Shown: positions 10,009-16,857 of the stretch, piece by piece | Position numbering within the stretch: the first letter of the stretch is position 1 | Layout of the letters: every line of letters starts with the position of its first letter | Assembly: GCA_034667465.1 (NCBI GenBank) | Contig: JAXDJV010000023.1 | Location: 62,001 to 126,000, forward strand | From: JAOBAU01 sp034667465 | GTDB taxonomy: Bacteria > Acidobacteriota > Thermoanaerobaculia > Gp7-AA8 | Direction of reading: 5' to 3' | DNA length: 64,000 nucleotides | Made by a program: the position numbers and the translations under genes | The notes under the pieces: model-generated | Told to the model about the DNA's origin: nothing | What the model saw: the letters and a program-made list of their open reading frames with translations, nothing else | Database searches by the model: none

Positions 10009-10777
10009 CCAGCAGTTCATGCTCGACCTCGGTCGGCTTGCCGTCTTTCATCATCGGGCGGAAACGCCAGCGGCGCATCGCGGCCACGGTCACTTCGTTG
10101 AAGACCGGCTGCTTCGCGGGATCGATGACCTGTACGTCTTTCATCCGGCCGTCGGTGCCGATGACGTAGCGAACGATCACGCTGTCTTCGATCCGCTTCT
10201 TCTTCATCTCCGGCGGATAGGCCGGATACTCCTGCGACAGCGCCAGCAGCGGCAGCGGTTTGCCGCGCTCGATGTGTACGCGTCCATCGTCCGCAAACTG
10301 AATGCCGCCGGTAATGCCGTGCAGTTTGCCGCCGATCTCGCCTCCCGGCTGGCCGTTCTTATCTCCTCCCGGAACGCCGGCCGCAACTCCCGGCGCGGCG
10401 ACGGCGGTCGTCGCGAGCTGCGCGATCGAGCTCGAGACGATCGGGATCGTGTCGGGGATGATGGTCGGCGCGACGATCTCTTCAATCGGCACCGGCGGCT
10501 GCGCGACCACTGCAACATCACGGCTCGGCGGCAGTTGCTGCGCCGGCGTTGCCGGTTTCGGTGGAGGAGGCGGCGGTGGTGGCGGCGGATCGGGGACGAC
10601 AGTCAGGCTGTACATCGTCACGAATCGCGGCGACTGTTGCGGGAACTCGATCTTCCAGAGCGACGCGCCGACCGCAACGCCGACCGCGATCAAATGCAGC
10701 ACGATCGAGACAGGCAGGGTCTCGTACAGCAGTCGCCTGCTGCGCGACACGGAAGCGGTAGCGACGGTCTCGAACAT
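9980..10777 (-). CDS. TonB-like energy transducer 1
   Basis: The 265-residue product has the TonB layout. A cytoplasmic start with Arg residues is followed by one membrane helix at about 22-42 (SIVLHLIAVGVAVGASLW), a polyproline run of 10 near residue 63, and a periplasmic linker. The TonB C-terminal domain begins at about 185, with a YP..M element, VRYVIGTDGRMKDVQV and RRWRFRPMMKDGKP. Such proteins pass proton-motive force from ExbB-ExbD to outer-membrane receptors; neither ExbB nor ExbD is in the window. The gene lies 37 nt downstream of a paralogue and is probably in the same operon. Its 3' end overlaps the convergent reductase gene by 29 nt. Confidence 0.85.
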   Translation of the reverse strand: MFETVATASVSRSRRLLYETLPVSIVLHLIAVGVAVGASLWKIEFPQQSPRFVTMYSLTVVPDPPPPPPPPPPKPATPAQQLPPSRDVAVVAQPPVPIEEIVAPTIIPDTIPIVSSSIAQLATTAVAAPGVAAGVPGGDKNGQPGGEIGGKLHGITGGIQFADDGRVHIERGKPLPLLALSQEYPAYPPEMKKKRIEDSVIVRYVIGTDGRMKDVQVIDPAKQPVFNEVTVAAMRRWRFRPMMKDGKPTEVEHELLVNFEIVPGG

Positions 10778-10814
10778 GCCGGGATCCGACTAATCTACCA
10801 GCCGCGCCGCGGCG

Positions 10815-11597
10815 TCAATCGGCTTGCAGCTTGAAGTTCACCGTTAGTTCGTGCACGACTTCAACCGGCTGTCCGTCTTTGATCATCGGCTTGAAGCGCC
10901 AGAAGCGAACGGCGCGCATCGTCGCGTCATCGAACTTTTTGAACTGCGCGTGCGCGAGGATCTCAACGCTTTTCACTCGCCCGTCTTTTCCGATGATGTA
11001 GCGGATGAGGAGACTGTCTTCCTTCATCGCGACGCGCATGTCTTCCGGATACGCCGGCCACGTTTGCGACAGCGGAAACATCCCCAGCGGCTTGTCGCGC
11101 GCGATGTGCACCCGTCCGTCGGATGGCGGAGGAGGTGGTGGTGGCGGGGGAGGCGGCGGCGCGCCATCGACCTTCCCGCCGAGGATGCCGCCGATGGAGC
11201 CGCCCACAATGCCGCCGATGACTCCGCCTTCGACGCCGCCCTCTTCACCACCTGCGACGCCGGCGGGATCGGATGACGGCGGTTGCGTGGACGCCGGCTG
11301 AATCTCGTCCGGGATGACGGTCGGCGCGACGACCTGCTTCGAGATGATCACTTCCGTCGGCGTCGCTTTCGAGGCGGCGGGCGGCGGAGGAGGCGGGGGC
11401 GGCGGCGGAGGGGGAGGCGTCGTCAGCGAGTAGGTCGCGGTCAGCCGCGGGTAGTGATTCGGGAAGGAAACTTCCGCATTCGAGATGACGATCGCTGCCG
11501 CGATCGCGAGGACGTGCAGCGCAATCGACACCGGCAGCGTCTCAAAGCGCAGCCATCGATTTCGACTCGCTGACGAGCGACGGACAGTCTCAAACAT
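10815..11597 (-). CDS. TonB-like energy transducer 2
   Basis: The 260-residue paralogue of the next gene also starts MFETV, has a membrane helix at about 24-40 (SIALHVLAIAAAIVISN) and ends with the same TonB C-terminal domain (IRYIIGKDGRVKSVEI, RFWRFKPMIKDGQP). It differs in having two polyproline runs (13 and 12 prolines) on either side of a glycine-rich stretch of repeated VGG/IGG units at about residues 130-160, likely a flexible periplasmic spacer. The ATG at 11595-11597 aligns with the paralogue's start, although the frame runs further up. The gene is first in the two-gene unit and is preceded by a 382-nt region with RNA-like structure. Confidence 0.82.
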   Translation of the reverse strand: MFETVRRSSASRNRWLRFETLPVSIALHVLAIAAAIVISNAEVSFPNHYPRLTATYSLTTPPPPPPPPPPPPPAASKATPTEVIISKQVVAPTVIPDEIQPASTQPPSSDPAGVAGGEEGGVEGGVIGGIVGGSIGGILGGKVDGAPPPPPPPPPPPPSDGRVHIARDKPLGMFPLSQTWPAYPEDMRVAMKEDSLLIRYIIGKDGRVKSVEILAHAQFKKFDDATMRAVRFWRFKPMIKDGQPVEVVHELTVNFKLQAD

Positions 11598-11634
11598 GTA
11601 AGGGACCGGGCGATTTTGGTATGGGACGCGACAT

Positions 11635-11751
11635 CCAGGCACATGCTACAAAGAACTTCGGGGCAACGGAACAGAGCAAACCGCGCGGGAACCGGCATCT
11701 CTGCTCGTGTCGGTACGGAGACGCGCAGACGTTTTCCTTATTGGTGCCTGG
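11635..11751 (-). ncRNA. candidate structured 5' leader of the tonB-like operon
   Basis: On the minus strand an 8-bp closing stem pairs CCAGGCAC (11744-11751) with GTGCCTGG (11635-11642). Inside it a second 8-bp stem pairs GAGCAGAG (11699-11706) with CTCTGTTC (11669-11676). The second stem needs a G-U pair that works only on the minus strand; on the plus strand the same position is an A-C mismatch. This favours a minus-strand RNA, which would lie 38 nt before the tonB-like start. It could be a cis-regulatory element. No riboswitch family was recognised. Confidence 0.4.
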
Positions 11752-11754
11752 CCC

Positions 11755-11788
11755 AAAAAAGACGAACGGCGAGCGTGAGCTCGCCGTT
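11755..11788 (-). terminator. intrinsic terminator, minus strand
   Basis: A perfect 10-bp stem (AACGGCGAGC pairs with GCTCGCCGTT, arms at 11765-11774 and 11779-11788) has a 4-nt loop. On the minus strand it is followed after 4 nt by six T residues (11760-11755). No minus-strand protein gene lies close upstream, so it probably ends a small RNA. Confidence 0.6.
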
Positions 11789-11912
11789 AGCCGGGAACCG
11801 CGTCCCTCGTTCGAACCAAACCGCGGGGGATAAGGTCGCGGCCCGCTCGAATCAGTTCCCGCAGTATGGGAGTGACGAGCCCGCAGGAATCCTGTTACGA
11901 AACGGTGAACGA
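11755..11912 (-). ncRNA. candidate small RNA with rod-like fold
   Basis: On the minus strand, three nested stems form a long hairpin with internal loops: CGGGAAC/GTTCCCG (11855-11861 with 11792-11798), TTCGA/TCGAA (11847-11851 with 11810-11814) and CCGCG/CGCGG (11837-11841 with 11821-11825). An intrinsic terminator follows. A GATAAT box (11924-11919) would place the 5' end near 11912, giving about 158 nt. The rod with a central bubble and the length recall 6S RNA, but I cannot confirm that by eye. No -35 box is evident. Confidence 0.38.
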
Positions 11913-11979
11913 TTGACCATTATCGGTGTGAGAGCGATCACGCGCATCCGGCGTGCTTCGGGGGATAAATCAATCCGTG

Positions 11980-12426
11980 ATGGCGCGCTACATCCAGAAA
12001 ATCTCCCTGCTCGGGAAGGAGCGATGGATCGGCTGGGAAGTCGACGGCATCGGTACCGAGCTGCCCGGCCTCACGCTCGCCGACGATTTCGCCGAGGAGG
12101 ATCTCCGCACGCGCGGCGTGAAAGAGTTTCTCCCGATGCCGTTCGAGAGTTTCCTCGGCATGACCGCCGCCCTCGCCGACGGCCGCGCGCAGCTCGACGA
12201 GGATGTGGAGTTCCGCCTGGATGCGCTGCAGGTCGGGATGGAACGTTTCCGCAGCCGCGGCGTGACCGACGTCCCGAAGTCGCTGCTCGCCGATGTCTTC
12301 GGCGGCGACGATCCGCTGCAGCATCCGCGCGTGCAGGAACGTTTCCGCGAGTGGGAGAAGAAGGGAGCGGTGGACGTGGTACTGCGCGACGACTGCTATT
12401 TAAGGATTCGCGGAAGGCTCGCGTGA
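11980..12426 (+). CDS. hypothetical protein, 148 aa
   Basis: The 148-residue product is cytoplasmic by appearance: acidic, no signal peptide, no membrane segment. I do not recognise a family. Its first 55 residues (ARYIQKISLLGKERWIGWEV, then LADDFAEEDLRTRGVKEFLP) clearly resemble the 67-residue product of the gene at 12513-12716. The remaining 90 residues are unique and helical-looking. The ATG at 11980 directly follows an in-frame GTG at 11977, so either could be the start. A palindromic repeat begins 4 nt after the stop. Confidence 0.65.
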   Translation: MARYIQKISLLGKERWIGWEVDGIGTELPGLTLADDFAEEDLRTRGVKEFLPMPFESFLGMTAALADGRAQLDEDVEFRLDALQVGMERFRSRGVTDVPKSLLADVFGGDDPLQHPRVQERFREWEKKGAVDVVLRDDCYLRIRGRLA

Positions 12427-12430
12427 GCGT

Positions 12431-12522
12431 GTCATTCCGAGCGTAGCGAGGAGTCCGGGCGTGCGGGGCGCGAAACTGCAGGCGCGCCGCCCGCCCGGAT
12501 CCTTCGCTTCGCTCAGGATGAC
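12431..12522. repeat. dispersed palindromic repeat R1
   Basis: The left arm starts GTCATTCCGAGCGTAGCGAG and the right arm ends CTTCGCTTCGCTCAGGATGAC; they are imperfect inverted copies around a GC-rich centre. It lies between two convergent, related small genes. The right end contributes the codons TCA TCC TGA to the minus-strand gene that stops at 12513. Confidence 0.85.
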
Positions 12523-12716
12523 ATCGGGATGAACGACTTCACTCCATATTCCGCGAGCTTCTCCTCCGTCCAGTCATCAACGCAGATGAATCCCTCTGCA
12601 GCGAAATCGCCATCGATCTCGTATCCGACCCAGACGCGGAATCCGCGCTCTTCGGTTGGGCCGAGCGACGCGGCGACACGCGCGACGTTTCGGATGTAGC
12701 GCGACACGGGCATCAT
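12513..12716 (-). CDS. small hypothetical protein, 67 aa, related to the 148-aa neighbour
   Basis: The 67-residue product reads SRYIRNVARVAASLG, then FRVWVGYEIDGDF, then VDDWTEEKLAEYGVKSFIPM. This lines up with the first 55 residues of the 148-residue protein encoded convergently at 11980-12426 (RYI, then W.G.E.DG, then DDF.EE.L...GVK.F.PM). A shared single-domain family with a W-G-(Y/W)-E-(I/V)-D-G core is likely; its function is unknown. The last residues Ser-Ser and the stop come from repeat R1. Two adjacent ATG codons (12714-12716, 12711-12713) are possible starts; the first overlaps the divergent kinase start. Confidence 0.6.
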   Translation of the reverse strand: MMPVSRYIRNVARVAASLGPTEERGFRVWVGYEIDGDFAAEGFICVDDWTEEKLAEYGVKSFIPMSS

Positions 12717-13167
12717 GTTACCCGTGGAGCTTGTGATCTTCGCCGGTCTCCCGGCTGCCGGAAAGTCGACGTACTACCGCGAGCACTTCGCGTCGACACA
12801 CGCACACGTCAGCAAAGATTTGATGCCGAACGCGGCCCGGCGCGATGAGAAGCAGCAGCGACTCGTCGAACAGGAACTGGCCTCCGGACGCTCGGTCGTC
12901 GTCGACAACACCAATCCGACGATGGCCGTCCGCGCGCCGCTCATCGCCATCGGACGGCGTCACGGCGCGCGCGTCGTCGGATATTTCTTCGACTGTCCGA
13001 TTCGCGCGTGCGTGATGCGCAATCGAAACCGCGAACGGAAGGAGCGCGTGCCGAACGTGGCGATTTTCACGACCGCGAAAAAACTCGTCGCACCGACCAT
13101 CGACGAAGGATTCGACGAAGTGCGCGTGATCCAGTGCACTCCGTTTGCAGAGCCGATCGCGCAATGA
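12715..13167 (+). CDS. P-loop ATPase / polynucleotide-kinase-like protein (AAA_33 type)
   Basis: The 150-residue product has a Walker A motif GLPAAGKST at 11-19. A DNTNPT segment at about 63-68 is typical of AAA_33 proteins related to the T4 polynucleotide kinase 5'-kinase domain, and a lid region rich in Arg follows (RNRNRERKERVP). The family phosphorylates nucleic-acid ends or small molecules with ATP; the substrate is not determined. The stop overlaps the ligD start in an ATGA motif, so it is translationally coupled to a DNA ligase, which makes DNA-end processing an attractive inference. The start is divergent from the 67-aa gene with a 2-nt overlap. Confidence 0.75.
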   Translation: MLPVELVIFAGLPAAGKSTYYREHFASTHAHVSKDLMPNAARRDEKQQRLVEQELASGRSVVVDNTNPTMAVRAPLIAIGRRHGARVVGYFFDCPIRACVMRNRNRERKERVPNVAIFTTAKKLVAPTIDEGFDEVRVIQCTPFAEPIAQ

Positions 13168-15029
13168 CTCCGCAGACGCTGCTTCGCAAGCTCTTCCCGC
13201 CGATGCTGGCGACGCTGACTGACGCGCCGCCGTCCGAGGACGCGAACTGGACGTTCGAGTTGAAGTACGACGGCTTTCGCGGCGTTTGCGCGAAGACCGG
13301 CGGCGACATGGCGCTCTGGTCGCGCAACGAGCTCGATCTCGGCGCGCGATTTCCGAAGATCGTCGAGGCGCTGGAGAAGTGGAAGGCCGACGAGATCGTC
13401 GTCGACGGCGAGATCGTCGCGCTGAACGTCGACGGCGTGCCGAAGTTCGAGCTGCTGCAGCAGGGGAACGTCCGCGAGCGCTACGTCGTCTTCGATCTCC
13501 TCTGGCTGCACGGCAAAGACGTCCGCGGGCTCACGTATCTCGAGCGGCGCGAGTTGCTGAAGAAGGTCGTGGCGCGCTCGCCGGCGGCGATCGAGCTGTC
13601 GCACATCGTCGAAGGCTCCGCGCCGGATGCGCTGGCGGAAGCGGCGCGCGAAGGGTGGGAAGGGCTGATCGCGAAGCGGAACGATTCCATCTACGAGCCG
13701 CGCCGCTCGAAGGCGTGGCTGAAGATCAAAGCGCTGAACATGCAGGAGCTGGCCATCGTCGGCTTCAATCCGTCGACGCATTCCGATCGCGAGATCGGGT
13801 CATTGCACCTCGCGGTGATGGGCGACGACGGCGCGCTGCATTACGCGGGAAAAGTCGGCACCGGCTTTTCGTACAAGCTGCGCGTCTGGCTGAAAGATGA
13901 ACTGTCGAAGGATGTGATTCCGCAGACGGCGGTGAAAGAGGCGCCGCGCGAACGGGTGGCGACGTGGGTGAAGCCGCGTCTCGTCGCGCAGGTCGCGTTC
14001 ACCGAATGGACGTCCGACAACAAGCTGCGCCACCCGTCCTTCCTCGGCTTACGCGACGACAAATCACCGGAGGAGACGGTGCGCGAACGACCGGAGCCCG
14101 CTGCTGCGCCATCGAAAAAGAAAACGCCCGCGAAGAAAAAGAGCAGCGCGACCTCCGCTGCCGCACCGGTCGTGAAGTTCACGCATCCCGAACGCGTCCT
14201 CTATCCGAAGGACAAAATCACGAAGCAGGACGTCGCCGATTACTACGCCGCCGTGTCGGACGCGATGATCACAACGCTGAAGGATCGGCCGCTCACGCTC
14301 GAGCACTGGAACTCCGGCATCGATCAGCCGTCGTGGTTCCATCAGAACGTCGGAAAGGAAGCGCCGCCGTGGGCGAACGTGATCGAGACGCCGACGCGCG
14401 TCGCCAGCCGCAAGACGGTGCGGCATCTCGTCGCCGACAAGCCGGAGACGCTGCAGTGGCTGGCGCAGATGTCGGTGCTGACGGTTCATATGTGGTCGTC
14501 GCGCGGCGAGAGTCTCGAAGAGCCGGACTGGCTCGTCTTCGATCTCGATCCGGCGAAAGGAAAAGGAATCGCGCAGGCGATCGATGCCGCGATCGTCATC
14601 CGCAGACTGCTCGAGAATCTCGAACTGCCGAGCGTGCCGAAGACGTCGGGAAAACGCGGCATTCATGTCTTCGTCCCGCTGCAATCCGGTTACTCACACG
14701 AAGACGCGGCGAACTTTGCCTGTTCGATTGCGGCGGCAGTGAGCGCCGAGGTTCCGTACATGACGGTGGAGCGAAGCATCGACAAGCGGCGCGGGCGGTT
14801 GTATCTCGACTGCATGCAGAACGGCTACGGCAAGACGATGGTCGCGCCGTATTCGCTGCGTGCGATCGACGGCGCGCCGGTCTCGGCGCCGCTGAAATGG
14901 AGCGAGATCACAAAGAAGCTCGACCCGCTGAAATTCAATCTGCGCACGATGCCGGATCGCCTGGCGAAACTCGGCGATCTGTTCGAAGCGGTGTTCAAAG
15001 AGAAGGCGCGGCTGCCGAAGCTGGAGTAG
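13164..15029 (+). CDS. ligD: LigD-type ATP-dependent DNA ligase with C-terminal polymerase/primase domain
   Basis: The 621-residue product joins two parts of bacterial non-homologous end joining. Residues 1-300 are the ATP-dependent ligase: adenylation motif KYDGFR with Lys34, VVDGEIV (motif III), LIAKR (motif IV), WLKIK (motif V), then an OB fold. A Lys/Ala-rich linker at about 310-335 leads to a LigD polymerase domain at about 338-621 with DLDP at 461-464 (metal-binding Asp461 and Asp463) and TSGKRGIHVFVP. The 3'-phosphoesterase (PE) domain is absent. Ku is not in the window. The ATG at 13164 overlaps the upstream kinase stop; the frame opens earlier but only as a shadow. Confidence 0.92.
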   Translation: MTPQTLLRKLFPPMLATLTDAPPSEDANWTFELKYDGFRGVCAKTGGDMALWSRNELDLGARFPKIVEALEKWKADEIVVDGEIVALNVDGVPKFELLQQGNVRERYVVFDLLWLHGKDVRGLTYLERRELLKKVVARSPAAIELSHIVEGSAPDALAEAAREGWEGLIAKRNDSIYEPRRSKAWLKIKALNMQELAIVGFNPSTHSDREIGSLHLAVMGDDGALHYAGKVGTGFSYKLRVWLKDELSKDVIPQTAVKEAPRERVATWVKPRLVAQVAFTEWTSDNKLRHPSFLGLRDDKSPEETVRERPEPAAAPSKKKTPAKKKSSATSAAAPVVKFTHPERVLYPKDKITKQDVADYYAAVSDAMITTLKDRPLTLEHWNSGIDQPSWFHQNVGKEAPPWANVIETPTRVASRKTVRHLVADKPETLQWLAQMSVLTVHMWSSRGESLEEPDWLVFDLDPAKGKGIAQAIDAAIVIRRLLENLELPSVPKTSGKRGIHVFVPLQSGYSHEDAANFACSIAAAVSAEVPYMTVERSIDKRRGRLYLDCMQNGYGKTMVAPYSLRAIDGAPVSAPLKWSEITKKLDPLKFNLRTMPDRLAKLGDLFEAVFKEKARLPKLE

Positions 15030-15030
15030 C

Positions 15031-15047
15031 GGCGGCAACGTGCCGCC
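15031..15047 (+). terminator. short GC-rich hairpin after ligD
   Basis: A 7-bp stem (GGCGGCA with TGCCGCC, loop ACG) begins 2 nt after the ligD stop. There is no T run, so it is at best a weak or Rho-assisted terminator. Confidence 0.35.
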
Positions 15048-15127
15048 TCGTTGCCGGGCAAAGCCTCGGCGCACCGCTTCGCGGCGGATGTTCGCGATCC
15101 GCAGCGTTTGCCGGGAGCCGGTGCCGT

Positions 15128-15133
15128 CATAAT
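15128..15133 (+). promoter_or_regulatory. -10 box close to the SDR start
   Basis: CATAAT lies 8 nt before the ATG at 15142. No Shine-Dalgarno sequence is present, so transcription would begin at or next to the start codon. No -35 box is recognisable. Confidence 0.4.
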
Positions 15134-15141
15134 GCGCGCTA

Positions 15142-15921
15142 ATGCGCGCGATCATCACTGGCGCTTCCTCCGGCATCGGCCACGCGCTGGCGCGCGAGCT
15201 TGCGTCGCGCGGCTGGTCGCTGGCGCTCCTGGCGCGGCGCGCGGAACTGCTCGAATCGCTCGCCGAGGAAGTTCGTGCGCGCGGCGTTGCTGCCGCGGCG
15301 ATCGAGTGCGACGTCACCGATCTCGAAGCGGTGCGGGCGGCGGTGGCGCGCGCGGAGTCGGAGCTCGGCGGTCCGTTCGATCTCGCGGTGGCGAACGCCG
15401 GGATCAGCATTCCGACCTGGGCGACGAACTTCAAAGTCGCCGACGCGGAGCGCATCATGCGCGTCAACGTCTTCGGGATGTTCTATCTGTTTGATGCAGT
15501 CGTGCCGTCGATGCTGGCGCGCGGCAGCGGACGTTTCGCCGGCATCGCCTCGATCGCCGGTCTGCGCGGATTGCCATCCGCGTCGGTTTACTCCGCGTCG
15601 AAGGCGGCGATGCAGGCGTTTCTCGAAGCGAGCCGCGTCGAGCTGACACCGCGCGGCGTCGGCATCACGGTCGTCAATCCCGGCTGGGTCGACACGCCGA
15701 TCATCGAGAAATACAAAGGAGCCGTGCCGTTTCTCGTGAAGGTCGACGACGCGGCGCGCATCATCGCCGACGGTCTCGAGCGCGGCGCGCGAGAGATCGA
15801 GTTTCCGCGACCGATGTCGCTCGTCATGCGGACGGTGCGGCTGTTGCCGAATGCGATTTACGACATCGCGCTGCGGCCGTACGCAAAGCGGCGGATCGAT
15901 CTCGACAAGGTGAAACGATGA
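15142..15921 (+). CDS. short-chain dehydrogenase/reductase
   Basis: The 259-residue product is a classical SDR: cofactor motif TGASSGIG at 6-13, an Asp-Val pair in CDVTD near 57, NAG at 85-87, and the catalytic Ser137, Tyr150 and Lys154 (YSASK). VNPGWVDTP after the active site is typical. ARR after the second strand suggests NADP. The C-terminal 40 residues contain a hydrophobic/basic stretch (RTVRLLPNAIYDIALRPYAKRR) as in membrane-associated SDRs acting on lipids. The stop overlaps the DUF4442 start (ATGA), so a joint role in acyl or lipid metabolism is a reasonable inference. Confidence 0.93.
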   Translation: MRAIITGASSGIGHALARELASRGWSLALLARRAELLESLAEEVRARGVAAAAIECDVTDLEAVRAAVARAESELGGPFDLAVANAGISIPTWATNFKVADAERIMRVNVFGMFYLFDAVVPSMLARGSGRFAGIASIAGLRGLPSASVYSASKAAMQAFLEASRVELTPRGVGITVVNPGWVDTPIIEKYKGAVPFLVKVDDAARIIADGLERGAREIEFPRPMSLVMRTVRLLPNAIYDIALRPYAKRRIDLDKVKR

Positions 15922-16385
15922 CGACGTGGCAGATCCGCCTCTGGGCGCTGAAGAACGTTTTTCTGCTCTGGTTCGTCGGGCCGAAAGTGCTCGAAGTGAA
16001 CGAGCGGCGCTGCGAAGTCGTCATTCCGCTGAACTGGAAGACGAAGAACCATCTCCGCTCGATGTACTTCGGCGCGCTCTGCATCGGCGCTGACGTCGCC
16101 GGCGGTCTGATCGCGTTCTATCTGATGCAGCAGCAGAAGGCGCGCGTCGCGTTCGTCTTCAAAGACATTCAGGCGTCGTTTCTCAAACGGCCGGAAGGCG
16201 ACGTCCACTTTTCGTGTGAAGACGGCGCGGCAATCACGGAGCTGATGCGCCGCACGATGGCCAGCGGCGAGCGCGAGGAGACGACGGTGCACGTCACCGC
16301 GCGCGTGCCGAGCAAGCTCGGAGCCGAGCCGGTGGCAACGTTCGCGCTCACGTTGTCGCTCAAGAAAAGCACCCCGTCATCCTGA
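15918..16385 (+). CDS. DUF4442 / hot-dog-fold thioesterase-like protein
   Basis: The 155-residue product fits DUF4442 (PaaI/YiiD-like hot-dog fold). MYFGALCIGADVAGGL is the central helix of the fold, followed by strands (ARVAFVFKDIQASFLKRPEG; TTVHVTARV). These proteins bind or hydrolyse acyl-CoA or acyl-ACP; the activity here is not shown. It overlaps the SDR gene by 4 nt. The final Ser-Ser and TGA are encoded by the left end of repeat R2 (TCA TCC TGA), so the last residues are probably not part of the fold. Confidence 0.8.
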   Translation: MTTWQIRLWALKNVFLLWFVGPKVLEVNERRCEVVIPLNWKTKNHLRSMYFGALCIGADVAGGLIAFYLMQQQKARVAFVFKDIQASFLKRPEGDVHFSCEDGAAITELMRRTMASGEREETTVHVTARVPSKLGAEPVATFALTLSLKKSTPSS

Positions 16386-16469
16386 GCGAAGCGAAGGATC
16401 CGGGCGGTGGGACTCGCTGCGGTAGCGCGCCCGCCCCCACGCAGATCCTTCGCTAACGCTCAGGATGAC
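16376..16469. repeat. dispersed palindromic repeat R2
   Basis: The arms are GTCATCCTGAGCGAAGCGAA at the left and CCTTCGCTAACGCTCAGGAT at the right end. The left arm overlaps and terminates the DUF4442 gene. The same arm sequence as R5 (29490-29571), including the unusual GCTAACGC variant in the right arm. Confidence 0.9.
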
Positions 16470-16484
16470 GGCTCGGGAGTATGG

Positions 16485-16835
16485 ATGAACGTTCCGCGAG
16501 AGCTTGATGACGAGATCGTGACGACCGGCGCGAAGGTGCGATTCGGTTACCCGTGGTGGTTACGGCCGCTGCTCTTTCGCGATGTCGTTGCGATCACGTT
16601 CGGACGGCGCATCTGGCTGTCGTCGACCGTCGCGGAACACAACCTCGCGCCGCTTTTGCGACACGAGCTCGTGCACGTGCGGCAGTTCGCTGAGCTCGGC
16701 ACGTTGCGTTTCCTCTGGCGCTATCTCGCGGAGTACGTGAGACTTCGACGGAGCGGTCTTTCGTCATCGGCCGCGTACGCTTCGATCTCCTTCGAGAGGG
16801 AAGCGCTCGCTGCTGAAGACGGCGAGCACGTATAA
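16485..16835 (+). CDS. small HExxH-motif protein (putative zinc peptidase-like)
   Basis: The 116-residue product contains RHELVHVRQF, an HExxH zinc-protease signature, at about residue 60, inside a predicted helix. The preceding segment (GRRIWLSSTVAEHNLAPLL) and the domain size resemble the minimal metallopeptidase-like module of the DUF4157 type, but no third ligand is obvious and the protein may be a non-secreted structural relative. No signal peptide is seen. The start is the second of two nearby ATGs (16481 is out of frame). The gene lies between repeat R2 and the cyclase gene. Confidence 0.6.
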   Translation: MNVPRELDDEIVTTGAKVRFGYPWWLRPLLFRDVVAITFGRRIWLSSTVAEHNLAPLLRHELVHVRQFAELGTLRFLWRYLAEYVRLRRSGLSSSAAYASISFEREALAAEDGEHV

Positions 16836-16836
16836 T
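16831..16836 (+). promoter_or_regulatory. -10 box for the GAF-GGDEF gene
   Basis: A perfect TATAAT overlaps the stop region of the previous gene, 21 nt before the ATG at 16858. No clear -35 box is visible. Confidence 0.45.
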
Positions 16837-16857
16837 CCGGCCGTTCGCCGCAAGGCT

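Larger units (their letters stand above)
11598..11979. other. 382-nt intergenic region without a protein gene
   Basis: This is the only gap over 300 nt in the window. No open frame here looks coding. It holds, reading on the minus strand, a candidate rod-shaped RNA ending in an intrinsic terminator (11755-11912) and then a structured leader before tonB-like gene 2 (11635-11751). I could not match either to a known family by eye. Confidence 0.7.

Noticed and set aside
11795..11830. Possible tRNA because of a TTCGAA sequence and flanking G/C-rich stems
   Set aside because: The five bases on each side of TTCGAAC do not pair on either strand, no acceptor stem or anticodon arm can be drawn, and no CCA context is present.
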